From Acanthaster planci (Eukaryota; Echinodermata; Asteroidea; Valvatida; Acanthasteridae), in assembly GCF_001949145.1 (NCBI RefSeq), contig NW_019091474.1, positions 168,188 through 199,595 of the forward strand: a stretch of DNA of 31,408 nt, given 5' to 3'. The notes below the pieces were generated by a model. It made no database searches and was not told where the DNA came from. It saw only the letters and a program-made list of their open reading frames with translations. Position 1 is the stretch's first letter; each line of letters begins with the position of its first letter. Made by a program: the position numbers and the translations under genes. Of this stretch, positions 1 to 10,700 are shown in pieces.

Positions 1-1160
1 CGCTCAAGTACAAAGCAGTTAAATATTTTCCATCATTTTTAAATGACCATTTGTGTTAAAATGTTCAGAACTAGCCTGAAATCGGTCTTTGATATCACAC
101 GTGAAGTTTGGGGTCAAAAGATTTAACTTTCCAGAGTTTGGGGGTTGGCCATGATAATTCGACAGTGCTCTAGGAGTGCCATCTTACTTGTTGCCATCTC
201 ATTGGTAGATAATCTAATCATTTCACTTGTACGATATCACAGTCCCATGATTAAATGTTTTGGATGTTTTCATCATGTAATAACTTAGCTTAGTCTCTGT
301 ATGTCTACTTTTTGTCTGTTTTATGTAGTCATCCAACAACAAAATACGGATTTCAAAAAGTCGGTTGGCATTTATGGAGCTCCATACAAAGCAACTGCAG
401 ATGATTTTTATCATTTTTGTCCAGTGAAGTGTTTAAATGTTGATGATTTGTATTGAGATTTTCAGGAATGATCTGATATCAGTCCCCAACATCATGAATA
501 AAGTTTGGAGTGAAAAGATTGAACGGGTGTCGTTTTAGGGTGAAAAGGGTGAATGTAGGGTTTCGCCATAGTACCATGCAGTTACAGGATTTCCTATCAT
601 TTTCCTACACCTAGATAAGTGAAAATTGATCATTTGGGTTGAGATTTTTAGGAGTGATCTGAAATCAGTCTCAGACATCATGCGTCGAGACTTAGTTTAG
701 GGGCAAAAATTTGATTGGGTCTGTTTTTAGGTTGGAAAAGGTTTTTTTAGTGTTTGACCATGTTATTGTACAGTTAGATGATTTCCTATCATTTTTCTTT
801 GAATGGTTCTGTTTTAAAGGTGAAAAAGGTGTTTTAGGGTTTCGCCCTAAAATGATTTTTCAATATATTACTATTCTTAGATGTGTAAAACTTGATCAGT
901 TGTGTTGTAATTTTCAGGAGTGCCCTGAAATCAGTGTCCAATATCACACGGCAAGCCTTGGGTTGAAGGATTAAACGTTTCCTGCAGTTTTAGGGTAAAA
1001 GGTCTTACTTTGGGTTTGACTATAATACAAGGCACTGAGATGATTTTTCAATTTTTTGCTTCAGTTTGATGTGTAAATATTAACCTCCCCCCATAAGTCT
1101 GAGCTTGAAATCACACATATGGGCATCACAAGTCAAGTTCGGGGTCAAAAGATTTAACAG
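1..1160. repeat. Diverged tandem repeat array, unit about 180-190 bp
   Basis: The same ordered set of words recurs: a CCTGAAATCAGTC-like core, a few bases later an ATCACACG- or ATCATGCG-like word, then GGGGTCAAAAGATTTAAC-like, then TTTTAGGGTGAAAAGG-like, then GGGTTTCGCCAT-like, then GATGATTTCCTATCATTTTTC-like. The core appears near 75, 473, 657, 923 and 1104. The spacings are about 398, 184, 266 and 181, so the first gap may hold a copy too worn to see and the 923 copy is offset by an insertion. Copies differ strongly from each other, which indicates an old array. The short open frames inside it look like by-products of the repeat. The array may continue to the left of the window. Confidence 0.7.
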
Positions 1161-1815
1161 GTCGGATTACTGTGAATGGTGCGCCGTGCGTGTACTGCAT
1201 GGTCGAGTTGTCCCTGGTCAAACTGGTAAACTAAGGCGTTCGACATCCGTCACGTAAATCGTTGGAGCAAACGCCAGTGGCACTGCTTCTTTGCAGAAAA
1301 TCATCCTCGCGCTCGAGATCTCTCCGGGTATTCTTTGGGAAGCGATCTTGATTCATTTAAAAAACACAGTGAACAATCTACCTGCATTCTCAATGCATAT
1401 CATAAAATTTCGGGTCCATTTCAAAGAACAGAACCTTTATTTGCCTTCAGGGTATCATGTCGAATGTTGCATGGTAAAATCACAATAAAGGAAGGGGCGC
1501 ACGACAACATCCGCATTATGTTTGTTAGACATGAGAACAGCTTTTTTTTCAAGAAAGGCTAATGAAGAGTGCAGTTGATCGATTGCCATTATCGCGTAAC
1601 TGTTCTCGCCAAAAGTTGGGAAAAATTAGTTGTTTTACTAGGTAAACTCGGCTGTCATGTTTTATATTTAAAATGTAGCAAATTCAGGGGTTTGACATGA
1701 CACATCTGGCACCAGGGTCAGTTTATCAAGGTCGAAGCCAAGGTAGGGCCACTCAAGCTCCTCAATGCACTGATACCTTATTACTGTCCCCGCCTTTGTG
1801 GGTGCATTCAACCAC

Positions 1816-1845
1816 GGAGGTAGAAATAGGTCTATTTCTACCTCC
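1816..1845. repeat. Perfect 14-bp hairpin
   Basis: GGAGGTAGAAATAG is followed by a two-base spacer (GT) and then its exact reverse complement, CTATTTCTACCTCC. A 30-base perfect foldback with almost no loop is unlikely by chance. It could be the centre of a foldback element or a recent palindromic duplication. No gene is associated with it. Confidence 0.85.
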
Positions 1846-2647
1846 ATGATTCAACTGTGCAACTCGCATTTCTTGGTCAAAACTTGCACAGCATAGCATG
1901 GGTGAAAAGACCCATTTCAATGTAATGTGCATGATGAACATCATGCGCTGGGAACCAGAACCTGAAGCACAAACGTATCGAACTTTATCATCATAGCAAA
2001 ATGTACTGTTGCAAGGAAGTGCTATCAATTTTTTGAACAAGTGCCCAGCGCTTGACAAAAAGCATGGAATGAAAGGTCGGGATAGCACTTGACTTTTTAA
2101 CATGACCCTTCAGTCACCACTCGGAATCCAACACTACGTACATGTACGTTGGCCTTTCACCTCGTACAGGCTTGTGCGGTTAGCCTTCCTTAGCCCTGTT
2201 GGCACAAATCGCCACAAACTCAAGGTGATCAGCGACCACTAGTATTGCGTGGATCGTAAATAATGGATTTCGGTGAGCATGCCGTCGCGCCTCCGCCGCG
2301 CCAGGCCTAAGGCGCGCGACACAAATTGGCTTCCTTCCTGGCGGATATGTTGAGAACGGCGCAACATAAAAAAAAATTGAAGTCAAAAGAGGTGCCGGGT
2401 TGACGGCTACTTGAATATGATGTCAAGTTGGGATTTAAAAAACCTTCTTCTTCTATACAGAAGGTGATATTTGTGCACATTTACCAATGTGTTTGTAAGT
2501 TATATGGGAAATGTCCAAAAGCATTGAGAAAATGCAAGAAAGTTTTAAGTCCGTCCAAGAAGTCCTGTTAATTGGCCACTTCGCAGCGACGACGTGACTA
2601 GGAATCGTGTAGAAGCCCAAAGTCCAAACCCGATACCCTAGCCGTTA

Positions 2648-2783
2648 GCGGCTATAATTTGTGTGGCTGCAGTGGACTGGAAATACTGTTTATTATTAAG
2701 GATGGATGAAGATGGATACGTTCCATCCATGTTTTTCGTCTTCCGATTTCCCGCTGTCCACTGTAGCCGATGATTACAGCCTC
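2648..2783. repeat. Imperfect inverted repeat, about 33-bp arms
   Basis: The left arm (2648-2680, containing GGCTGCAGTGGAC) and the right arm (2751-2783, containing GTCCACTGTAGCC) pair with a few mismatches. Inside the loop is a smaller hairpin, GATGGA facing TCCATC (about 2711-2727). The whole folds as one long hairpin of about 136 bases. It could be a small MITE or a hairpin RNA precursor; nothing seen here decides between them. Confidence 0.5.
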
Positions 2784-3540
2784 ATTCCAGTCATAATAAT
2801 GGTCGAGGTATCAAACAGCCTCTCTCGACCGGCGCCACCAGCACCATCCTGCGTCGTGCCAACTCCACAAAAACAGGAGAACTTTATTTCATAACGACAC
2901 AAGAAGAAGGGACGACAGAAAATGTCTTCATACCACCGGGGACAGCTTTGTTTACGTATTTTTTATTCTTATGCCACATGTCCCGAAAGGAAAATCTTCG
3001 GATCCAGCTGCCTATAGGCCTCTAATCCATGCTGTAGGATAACTGGATTTTAAAAACACATTTTGCTTCATATACTTTTGTCCGATAGCCAGATATGGTC
3101 AACCACAGTTTTAGCTTCAGACCACCACGTTGGGAAATATAATGGCTGAGATGTCGAAAGAGCAAACATCAAGACGATGGTATTTGACGGCTGAAAATGA
3201 GAATTGGCCGTTCAATTGTTTATTGTGCTTAGCTATTTGTTATGGTTATTTTAAAGCGGCACAACTCTCGTGTGTTAATAGTGTGGTATTGCATTGTATA
3301 AACTATGGTATTGCTTTGCTTTCCCTAGTTATAGACTCACTGCAGTTTTTTGTCTTTTCACTGAATAAAACGAGGCAGGCCTAACTGATTGCGATGTCCA
3401 ACTTTGGGAAACGTCACGGTTAATGAAAAACCTTCAATTTTATTGGTTCAAAAACACTGTATACGTGTACGTATTCCTGAATAAGTAAATAAACCAATTG
3501 TGGGTTGTAAACTGACAATTACGAGAACTATCTCTGCAGG

Positions 3541-3853
3541 ACTACACAGTGGCGTATCCAGCTTTTGGTGTAAGGGGCAAATTAAAAAGCGAATGCTGCT
3601 TAGGGGTCATTCAAAATGGTGTTGGGGAAGCAAAGAATAACAAAGAATCCAAAGCTGAAAGGCCTACTTTTGGCCTCCAGATCCTTGCTTTTTTGTAGTG
3701 TTGTTTTCGAAGGGTTTTGGTGCTAACATTTGATAAATAAGTGTACCGATTCCTGAGGCTCACCTGTGAAGTATCATGCATTAATAAACAAAACAGACAA
3801 ACAAAACATTGGGTGGAGTTGCCGCCACTCATGGATATGCCACTGTTACTACA
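3541..3853. mobile_element. Non-autonomous hAT-like element (MITE), 299 bp
   Basis: The body runs from 3547 to 3845. Its left end reads CAGTGGCGTATCCAGC; the right end, read on the other strand, is CAGTGGCATATCCATG, giving terminal inverted repeats that agree at 13 of 16 positions. The six bases ACTACA directly precede the left end (3541-3546) and recur two bases beyond the right end (3848-3853). Comparing full 8-bp flanks gives 6 of 8 matches, as expected for an old 8-bp hAT target duplication. No transposase is encoded, so it would be mobilised in trans. Ends that start CAGTGGCG are common in hAT elements; the superfamily call is an inference. Confidence 0.65.
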
Positions 3854-4026
3854 AGAATAAAAACCAAAACAAAACGTATTCACGTTGGTTGTTATGAGAT
3901 CCACAACTAGAGCTTAAACATTCGTAAAATCGTGTCAGGACTACAGCGTCCTCAGGTCATATAATGTTTGATCATAATCGAACAGTAACCCATCCCCTTT
4001 TTGTTTGCTAACCCTCCCCGTTATGA

Positions 4027-4141
4027 TTAATCCAAGGTATATCGTTTGTTTAGTTTGCGTTGGCGCTTGCCGTTGGCTGGCTGAAACTTCTTTTTGGCCA
4101 CGGGGCTTCCTGGCACGTAGCCTCTCCATGCCTTCCTGTTC
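4027..4141 (-). CDS. Possible alternative last exon of the minus-strand gene
   Basis: The stop codon of the four-exon model overlaps a possible donor: the bases around 4719-4712 read AA followed by GTAGGT. A strong acceptor (TTTATGTTTCAG) sits just before 4141. Splicing these joins in frame and adds 38 residues that are rich in Lys and Arg, including NGKRQRKLNKR, before a TAA at 4029-4027. The protein would then be 270 residues. The acceptor looks good and the donor is only fair. The two forms may coexist, or one of them may be wrong. Confidence 0.35.
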
Positions 4142-4713
4142 CTGAAACATAAATTTAAGAACAAACTCTTTGCAATGTCGCTCTATAGACTGACAGACAG
4201 ACCACGTGCGTTAAAAGTGTCGGGAGTGCATACACGGGGAAGGGAAAAAGCAAAAAATAAATCAACATCGATGCATGCAAATACATTTTATGAAACTGGG
4301 CTCTGGTACTGAACACAACAAACTCTTCCATGCTATCTCTTGAAAGAATCGTTTGGATCGTTTCCCCGCAGTGCACCCAACAGGAATCACTTCTGTACTG
4401 TGAAGAGTGATGACGCGCGGTTATCTCAATTGTTGCGTTGCCCCTGGCCTGATCTAGGTCTTTGGTGGTTGGGGACCTAGTTAATCAATCACCAACCCCT
4501 GATGTTGTGCATGCGTTACTGCGCAAACTTTACTTCTGCATTTCTCAGCATTTTTATTCTTCTTCATTTGATTTACTGAGCAACAAATCCAAGCGTACAT
4601 ATATATTTCGCGCCAAATAAACCACCATCGCTTCTTGGTGCACTCACTTCTAACATTTCACAAATAGTGTTTCATAAATAGTGTTGCAACACCCAAAATG
4701 TGTGCATATGAAC

Positions 4714-6312
4714 CTACTTGGCCATTGCGTATTCTTCATGTTGGTCGCCGACTTCTGCTTCCCCTTCCTCTGCCTCGGCAATGCCGTCTGACTCAATATC
4801 CTCCACCACATTGAAGAAACCCTCCCCCAGCTCACTGTTTTCTTGTCCTACATTTCTCCTTTCTGTTTGTGGATCCTCCATCGTGGCCTCATTTGTCGTC
4901 ATAACTCCGGCTGTTTCTGCATTGGGAGGCCTCAGTCCACCTTCGTCCATAGAAACATTTGTGTCCCTGTGGTATTTATTCATTTATTTATTTGTTTATG
5001 TTTTTGTAAATTACGACATAAATTGAATAAGCAGTGTATGTTACAATAAGTTTTTCTAAAATTATATAGACGTTATTGTGCAAACACCATGGCGCACCAT
5101 CCCAGTTACACAAGCTTTTGTCGGCAAAGCAAATTAAACAGCAGATGATATGTTTTCATCCAGACGTATTTCGCGTTTAATCTTCAGAATAGTTCATAGT
5201 CTCTTAACTTATTTGGATCTTTTTTGTGTGGCTTTTGTATGACTTAGAGTCTAGTAGCTGGCCAAATTTCCAGCATACTTCCAGCGAGGTCCTATTTCTT
5301 TCTAAATTTAAAATGTATTCTATGACGACAACAAAGGGATAGTACTTTTTAAAATTCTGAACAGAAAAGGAAATGGTCGTTAGATGATACGGCAAAACTG
5401 TGCAAACTTAAATTCGTACCTCATCTGCAAAGCCCGAGCTTTCCGTCTGAAAGGAAAAAAAGGAACAGTGAAATATCAACGGCAGGTATGAAGCACGATT
5501 AAACCTTCCAAGTACGCCCTACAAGTACTCTCTAGTGAATAGCATAAAAACAAACCATGGAAACATTTTGAATCTTCATTTCGTGTCGGCCAGCATGCAT
5601 GGGTGTCGAGTATATATAGCAGTTTTTCATTCAAAGCGCATCAACTATTCAATTTCAGAAAACAACTGGTATTTATACACATAATTTCCTGTTACTATTA
5701 TAAGAAATTATACCAGAAACTTTTTACTTGAATACAAAAACAAACCTTTTCCGGTTCTCATAGGTGTGACGGTTTGCCACACACTCCCCAATGTCTTGCC
5801 TGATCCTCTCACGGCCAGTTAACGTGTTTGCAAGTCCCATTTCAAGGAGCACATGCTTCACGGCATGGCGAATCTTGGCGTCCCTTTTGCCTGTTACTCC
5901 GTACAAATCAACGGCCTCCCGGATCAGTGTCTAACAATTGAAAATTTATTTAAAATTTATTTTTTGCAATTTGAATTAATAAACAAAAAATAATTAAGAG
6001 GATTTAAATACAGCTTCATTTCACAGGATCAAAACTGTACGCTTACAAAAAGTGTATAAAAAATGCAACACATACCAAATACATGCGCCTCGCCGGGGTA
6101 GTTTTTATTCGTTTTTTTTTTTTCTTTGGTGTTGGCACCTTCCTGGCCGGTGTGCTGTGACTGGTTGGTTGGGTTGGGAGAACAGATTCCTGATCAAACG
6201 AGCAGTCTCTGAGACTTGATGAAGGAGCAACTGGCTCATGACGCAGGTTGAGGACATTCAAGGAGTCCACGATGCAGCGGCTGATCAGATGGTTAAACGA
6301 GTTATCTGCCAT
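4714..6312 (-). CDS. Four-exon gene, unrecognised basic/acidic protein of 233 aa
   Basis: The exons on the minus strand are 6312-6076, 5930-5746, 5446-5420 and 4966-4714. All three introns are GT-AG (donors GTATGT, GTTTGT and GTACGA; acceptors TAG, CAG and CAG), the phases agree (0, 2, 2) and the joined frame of 702 bases is open. I do not recognise the family. Residues 1-79 form a Ser/Pro-rich leader that ends in a lysine-rich stretch (PKKKKKRIK, about 62-70), a probable nuclear localisation signal. Residues 80-150 are basic and predicted helical, with KRDAKIRHAVKHVLLEMGLA and RERIRQDIGECVANRHTYEN as the most distinctive parts. Residues 151-233 are acidic and rich in Glu and Asp. This layout suggests a nuclear DNA- or protein-binding factor. 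The gene lies head-to-head with the Tnp2-like gene, 1.4 kb away. The start is the first ATG of exon 1. The 27-base third exon is symmetric and could be skipped without a frameshift. Confidence 0.6.
4972..5002. repeat. Short ATTT microsatellite
   Basis: This is a run of TATT/ATTT units lying directly upstream of exon 4 of the minus-strand gene, inside its third intron. It is ordinary simple sequence. Confidence 0.7.
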
Positions 6313-7729
6313 TTTTGTTTATCGTGTATGCTCTGAAACACACGAGGCTGTAATACGCAGTGGACGTGTCTACAGTCGCACCATGGCCAGTTCAGCGCTC
6401 AAACTCACCGCGCTTTTTCACGGTCATCCACCTGTAGCCTATCAACGAGGGGGTCATGCGTGATTTTTTTGCCATATGCCAGCCCACACACTGAATTTGT
6501 CTAGACTTAAAAGCTGGACCCGGAACTTTTGGTGTGAGGGAGTTAGATCTCACCCCTAACCTTGGTACGCCAGTGCTCCTTTCCATTGTTGAAGAGATCT
6601 GACAAATCTTCACTTGTGCACGTTAGAGGTCGTCTTGACAAAAAATTGAATTCATTCCAATTCTCTTCAGTCTTGAAAGATTTTAGATTTCATTTACAGT
6701 TATTTTCAATTTATTAATTTGGTGTGCATTTCTGCTCAATCACTTGTTTTCTCGTAGCCAGCCATTTGGGGAGGGGGATAAAACCTTGCCACCACTTTGC
6801 TTGCAGAGTTGAGTTTTGAGGGCAGACCGTGAACCCCCAAAGGAAACTATCTAAACCAAAAAGAGGTTCTATAGGATGCGCAAAAGGGATTCTGTCTGAT
6901 GATTTTTTCCTGGGGACCACAATCAAAATTTAATGTAGAATCATCTCTACTTTCGTACACAAAACAGGCCTAGCAATCTTTGGCAGCGATTGTTGTCTAT
7001 TGTCGGGCAGTGTTCCTAAATGATCTGACCTAATACGCTAAGAACGGCAGGTTGATTGATTTATGTTTCTAACAACAGCCTTTCAGCTTGACAGCATAGC
7101 CTTCAATATTTTTTTGGGGGGGGGGGTAAGTGGTAAGGTCCAATGTATTGCTTTCCCCACAAATAATACGTTGATACCGATATAGTTAAAAATACAATCT
7201 CTGGCCAGATTTCATCTTTTATAATTTCCATAGTTCTGTTTTCATTTTTTAATTGATTCTCCAAGCTGGGGAGGGGGCGAACCCAACCTACCCCGGATGT
7301 ATTAGCCATAAAACATCCGGGCAGTGTTACCTGACACATGGAGGAGGAATGTTCTGTACAATTGCCTGCTTTGTACAAAAAACAGACCTGCTTTATAGTA
7401 AAATAACAAGGCGCGGCCCACCACGTTATCCGCAGAGAACCCACGGGGGACATTATTTCCACGTAGGTCTGTGGTTACCATGGCCTCGGATATCAGGGGT
7501 CTATCTTAGCTTTTAATTAAATGATAAATCTTTCCTGCGAACAATTTATCTTCTTTCGTGCACAGGCGTTTTGATCTGGTTTAGACAAGTGGAACTGATG
7601 ACACAGTTCTTCTCATGCACAAAATATGTAGGTAGGATTTGATAACTTAGACCAGGGTTTGCAAACGGGAACAAACTAGAAAACGCGAATTGCGGAAAAG
7701 CACGGTGGATTTTTTGAGCGGCAACAAAC
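6313..7729. promoter_or_regulatory. Divergent intergenic region, possible two-way promoter
   Basis: The minus-strand gene starts at 6312 and the Tnp2-like gene at 7730, so this 1.4-kb space must contain the promoters and 5' untranslated parts of both, unless upstream exons lie elsewhere. I can name no specific promoter element. It holds a G homopolymer run after a T run (about 7110-7126) and, near 6530-6570, a stretch ending GGTACGCCAGTG that resembles the end of a hAT-type element without a partner end. No coding exon is supportable here. Confidence 0.35.
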
Positions 7730-10700
7730 ATGGACAGTAAAGTCGTGTGTAAGTGTCCTAAATGTGGCCCGGGCAAGTTTGTCTCTGAAAGAACCTTCAA
7801 TCAGCATGGCAAGGAATGGAGAGCGAAGAGGAATGACGAACATCGTGATGACCCTCGCAACTTCGACCCGAAAAACGCACCTCTTTTCACTGGCAGCGAA
7901 GTTTCTGTCTTGCAAGCCGTCACAATGCTCCTATCTGTGCATGGGCTCTTCCCTGGGGTAAGTTTATCTTCACCCATGTACTAATGCTAATAGCTAGTAA
8001 TCATTGTGGCAGAGCACCGAGAACACAATCTCTACATCTTCTACCAACTCAAGCAGCGAGTGAAAACTCATACGCCCTGTGATTGCCTTTTAATCACTAG
8101 TGCAGTATGTACCCATACATGTTCTCGTGTTTAGTTAGCTTTCGTGATTCTTTTTGGGCTACCTTTGTCTGTGGTGAAATCTTAACTGTTTACCAATATG
8201 CTATCTTCTAAAGACAACCTGTAGACTTTGTTTTCTTAAACTTATAATTGTAGTAAAACTGTATGTTTTTTGTCAGTTAAGCACATTACTAAACAAACCA
8301 TGAAGCTCATACTACCTGCTTCCCTAGTTATTGTAATGTATTTCCTATTTTGTAAAAATAGGAAATACAGTATGTCAAATAGGACTCACGTTAATATTGC
8401 CATATGCTTTGCATGTCGGCAAAACAAACACAAAAGTAGCACATTCACTCCATGTGGAGACCTCTAGACTTTTACATAATAAACCTAACTTTTTCAAAGC
8501 ACAGCAAAAAGCTAAAGGGCCAATTTATGTACCTATAAGGGTGATTGGTTCAGTGCAAAATTAAAGGTGAATTGTGCTACAGTGGTACACCGTGCAAGGT
8601 TCGCTTGCACACAGGCAGCACGAAGGAGGTTCGGTTATGGCAGGCAGGCCTAGCAGATAATTTCTTGAAAATTCTCCAGCAGGGAGAATAACGAAAAGGC
8701 TTTCAAGGATACCACAACCACATGTTTTACTGCATTGAAGTTCAGGCCCGTTGTCTGACCAGAGACGGGGGGGAGGGGAGGGTCGTCAAACCAAAAAGTG
8801 GAACTTTTGCCATTTTTCGCTTTGAAACCGTGACCTGAAATGTGGATATTTGCCGGAACTTCCTGACGCTGACGAGAGATTAATATGCAGAATCGTGGTC
8901 ACCTTGAGCTTGAGAATTGACGTATAAGCCGTGACTCTTATGTCGAATATTACGGTAGAATTAAAATATTCAGTACACACAAAAAAGACCACCAACAAGC
9001 GGAACTCAGAAGTGTCCCTATGGGCCTGAAAGTTGTAAGTAATTCTAGGCTTTAATAATGGGAAACTTGGAGTTTATTTCACGTTTTATAGTAAACTTGG
9101 AAAGATGTGCTGTTCGTTTTATCCATCGTAATGGCCAAAAAAGTGATTCACCAACCGTCTTTTTAAAACGATCATTAACGGGCATGACAAGGAGATTAAT
9201 ATTTAGAAGTAAAACACATGAGATATATGTGTGGGGGATTAGATCACAGGTATACTAATGCAAGCAAGAACTAACGGGAGTCTGTAGTGATCTGTCGTGC
9301 AATTTGAGGCATTTTCTGACCAATTTAACCAACTCTGTTTTTCTTGCAAACACTTCCGTAAGATTTAATTCATTTTGAATGAAACATACTCTTTCAAAGG
9401 ATTTTTTGTTTCATAAATTACAAAAAGACCACGGGACAAACAGTGTTACAATCCACAGAAAGATGTTCCATTCTTGAACCCCATGCTGAGAGTGAAGCGA
9501 GCTACTCAGCGCCTTCTTAATTGTCATAAAAATTCTATTAAAGTAAAGATTAACATGTAAAGTTGGCCTAAACGGTAAAGTAGGCCTAAACATAAACATT
9601 CCTTGTGCTTTCCCTCATAGTACTGCATGGTGGCATATAAGTAGCAGCACGTAATTGTGTTGCGTGCAAGCACTCTCAATCTTTCAACCAGGTCACACAG
9701 AGGCATTCTGATTTATTTCCTTTTACTTGTAAAGTGCTTCTAGGACTCACGACTAATCATATCGTTTGCAGTGTGTCATAGAAAAATGATTCCTTGTTTC
9801 TCCTGACATGTAGGTGAGCCAAAGAGCGATAGGGGAGATATTTAGAATTTTGCACTACTTCATCCTCCCAGCTGGAAATGGTCTTCCAGACTCATTTGTT
9901 GCTGCAAAGAAGCTTGTTGGAGAATTTCTCATCCCCGTCAATACGTTTGATGTGTGCCCACAAGACCATGTGGTATTTGATGGTCCCAACAGAGAAAGAC
10001 TACATTGCCCAAAGTGCTCTGCACCGAGGTACGTCCCGGGTAAACGTAAAGAATTCCATCGATTTTTATGTGTGTGTTTCATTCTGAAGTAACAAGTTTT
10101 CATTATATACCTCTTTAAGTTGGCACAATTACTCAATCGACTCGTGTAATTGAGGAGTAAAGGGTCGAAATTCAATTTGAAGTGTTGTAAGTTTTATTAA
10201 GTTCACGATTATGGATATGATGAATTAGTGGTGAACTTTAATTGAGACTAAATCACCACCATCACACCTGTTTAACTTTGCGTCTATGGTCGGTTGTAGT
10301 GTAATTTGTTACAATATTGGAAGTTCATAATTTCATTGACCTGCCATTCAAGAACTATGAGACTTTTGCAGATGACAGGTGTAATTTTTTTTTTGGGGGG
10401 GGTTGCAATGTCAACAAAGAGTTCTAGTACAATTTCTACAGCATTACATGGTTGGTTTTCGTAATGTTTCGTGAGACTTGAATAATCTGTCTCCGCTTGG
10501 TACACACATTCGTGCAACTTTCTGCAATGTATGACAAAGGAACAGAGGGACATAAAGTTCTCGTGAAAACTCATCCCTCTTTAAACAAACATTGATTCAC
10601 TTATTTGAACTTCTCTAGGTATCACGATGGCACGCAAAAGCCCCAAAAGGCCTTTGCCTATTTGCCACTCATTCCCCGATTGCAACGATGGTTCAAGATG

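Larger units (their letters stand above)
1161..3540. other. Gene-free stretch with two inverted repeats
   Basis: I see no supportable gene here. Open frames on both strands are short, match nothing I recognise and lack convincing splice sites. The stretch holds a perfect hairpin at 1816-1845 and a longer imperfect inverted repeat at 2648-2783, both listed separately. It also has a GC-rich patch near 2281-2322 that is a near-palindrome (GTCGCGCCT facing AGGCGCGCGAC). Confidence 0.5.

Noticed and set aside
1200-1285. tRNA- or tRNA-SINE-like text (GGTCAAACTGGTAAACTAAGGCG)
   Set aside because: It resembles a box A region, but no box B (GGTTCGAATCC-like) or cloverleaf follows at a suitable distance.
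1762-2103. 113-codon open frame on the minus strand
   Set aside because: It has no recognisable domain, its end runs across the perfect hairpin at 1816-1845, and no splice partners were found.
6487-6570. Possible end of a hAT-type element (GGTACGCCAGTG)
   Set aside because: No matching opposite end or target duplication was found nearby.
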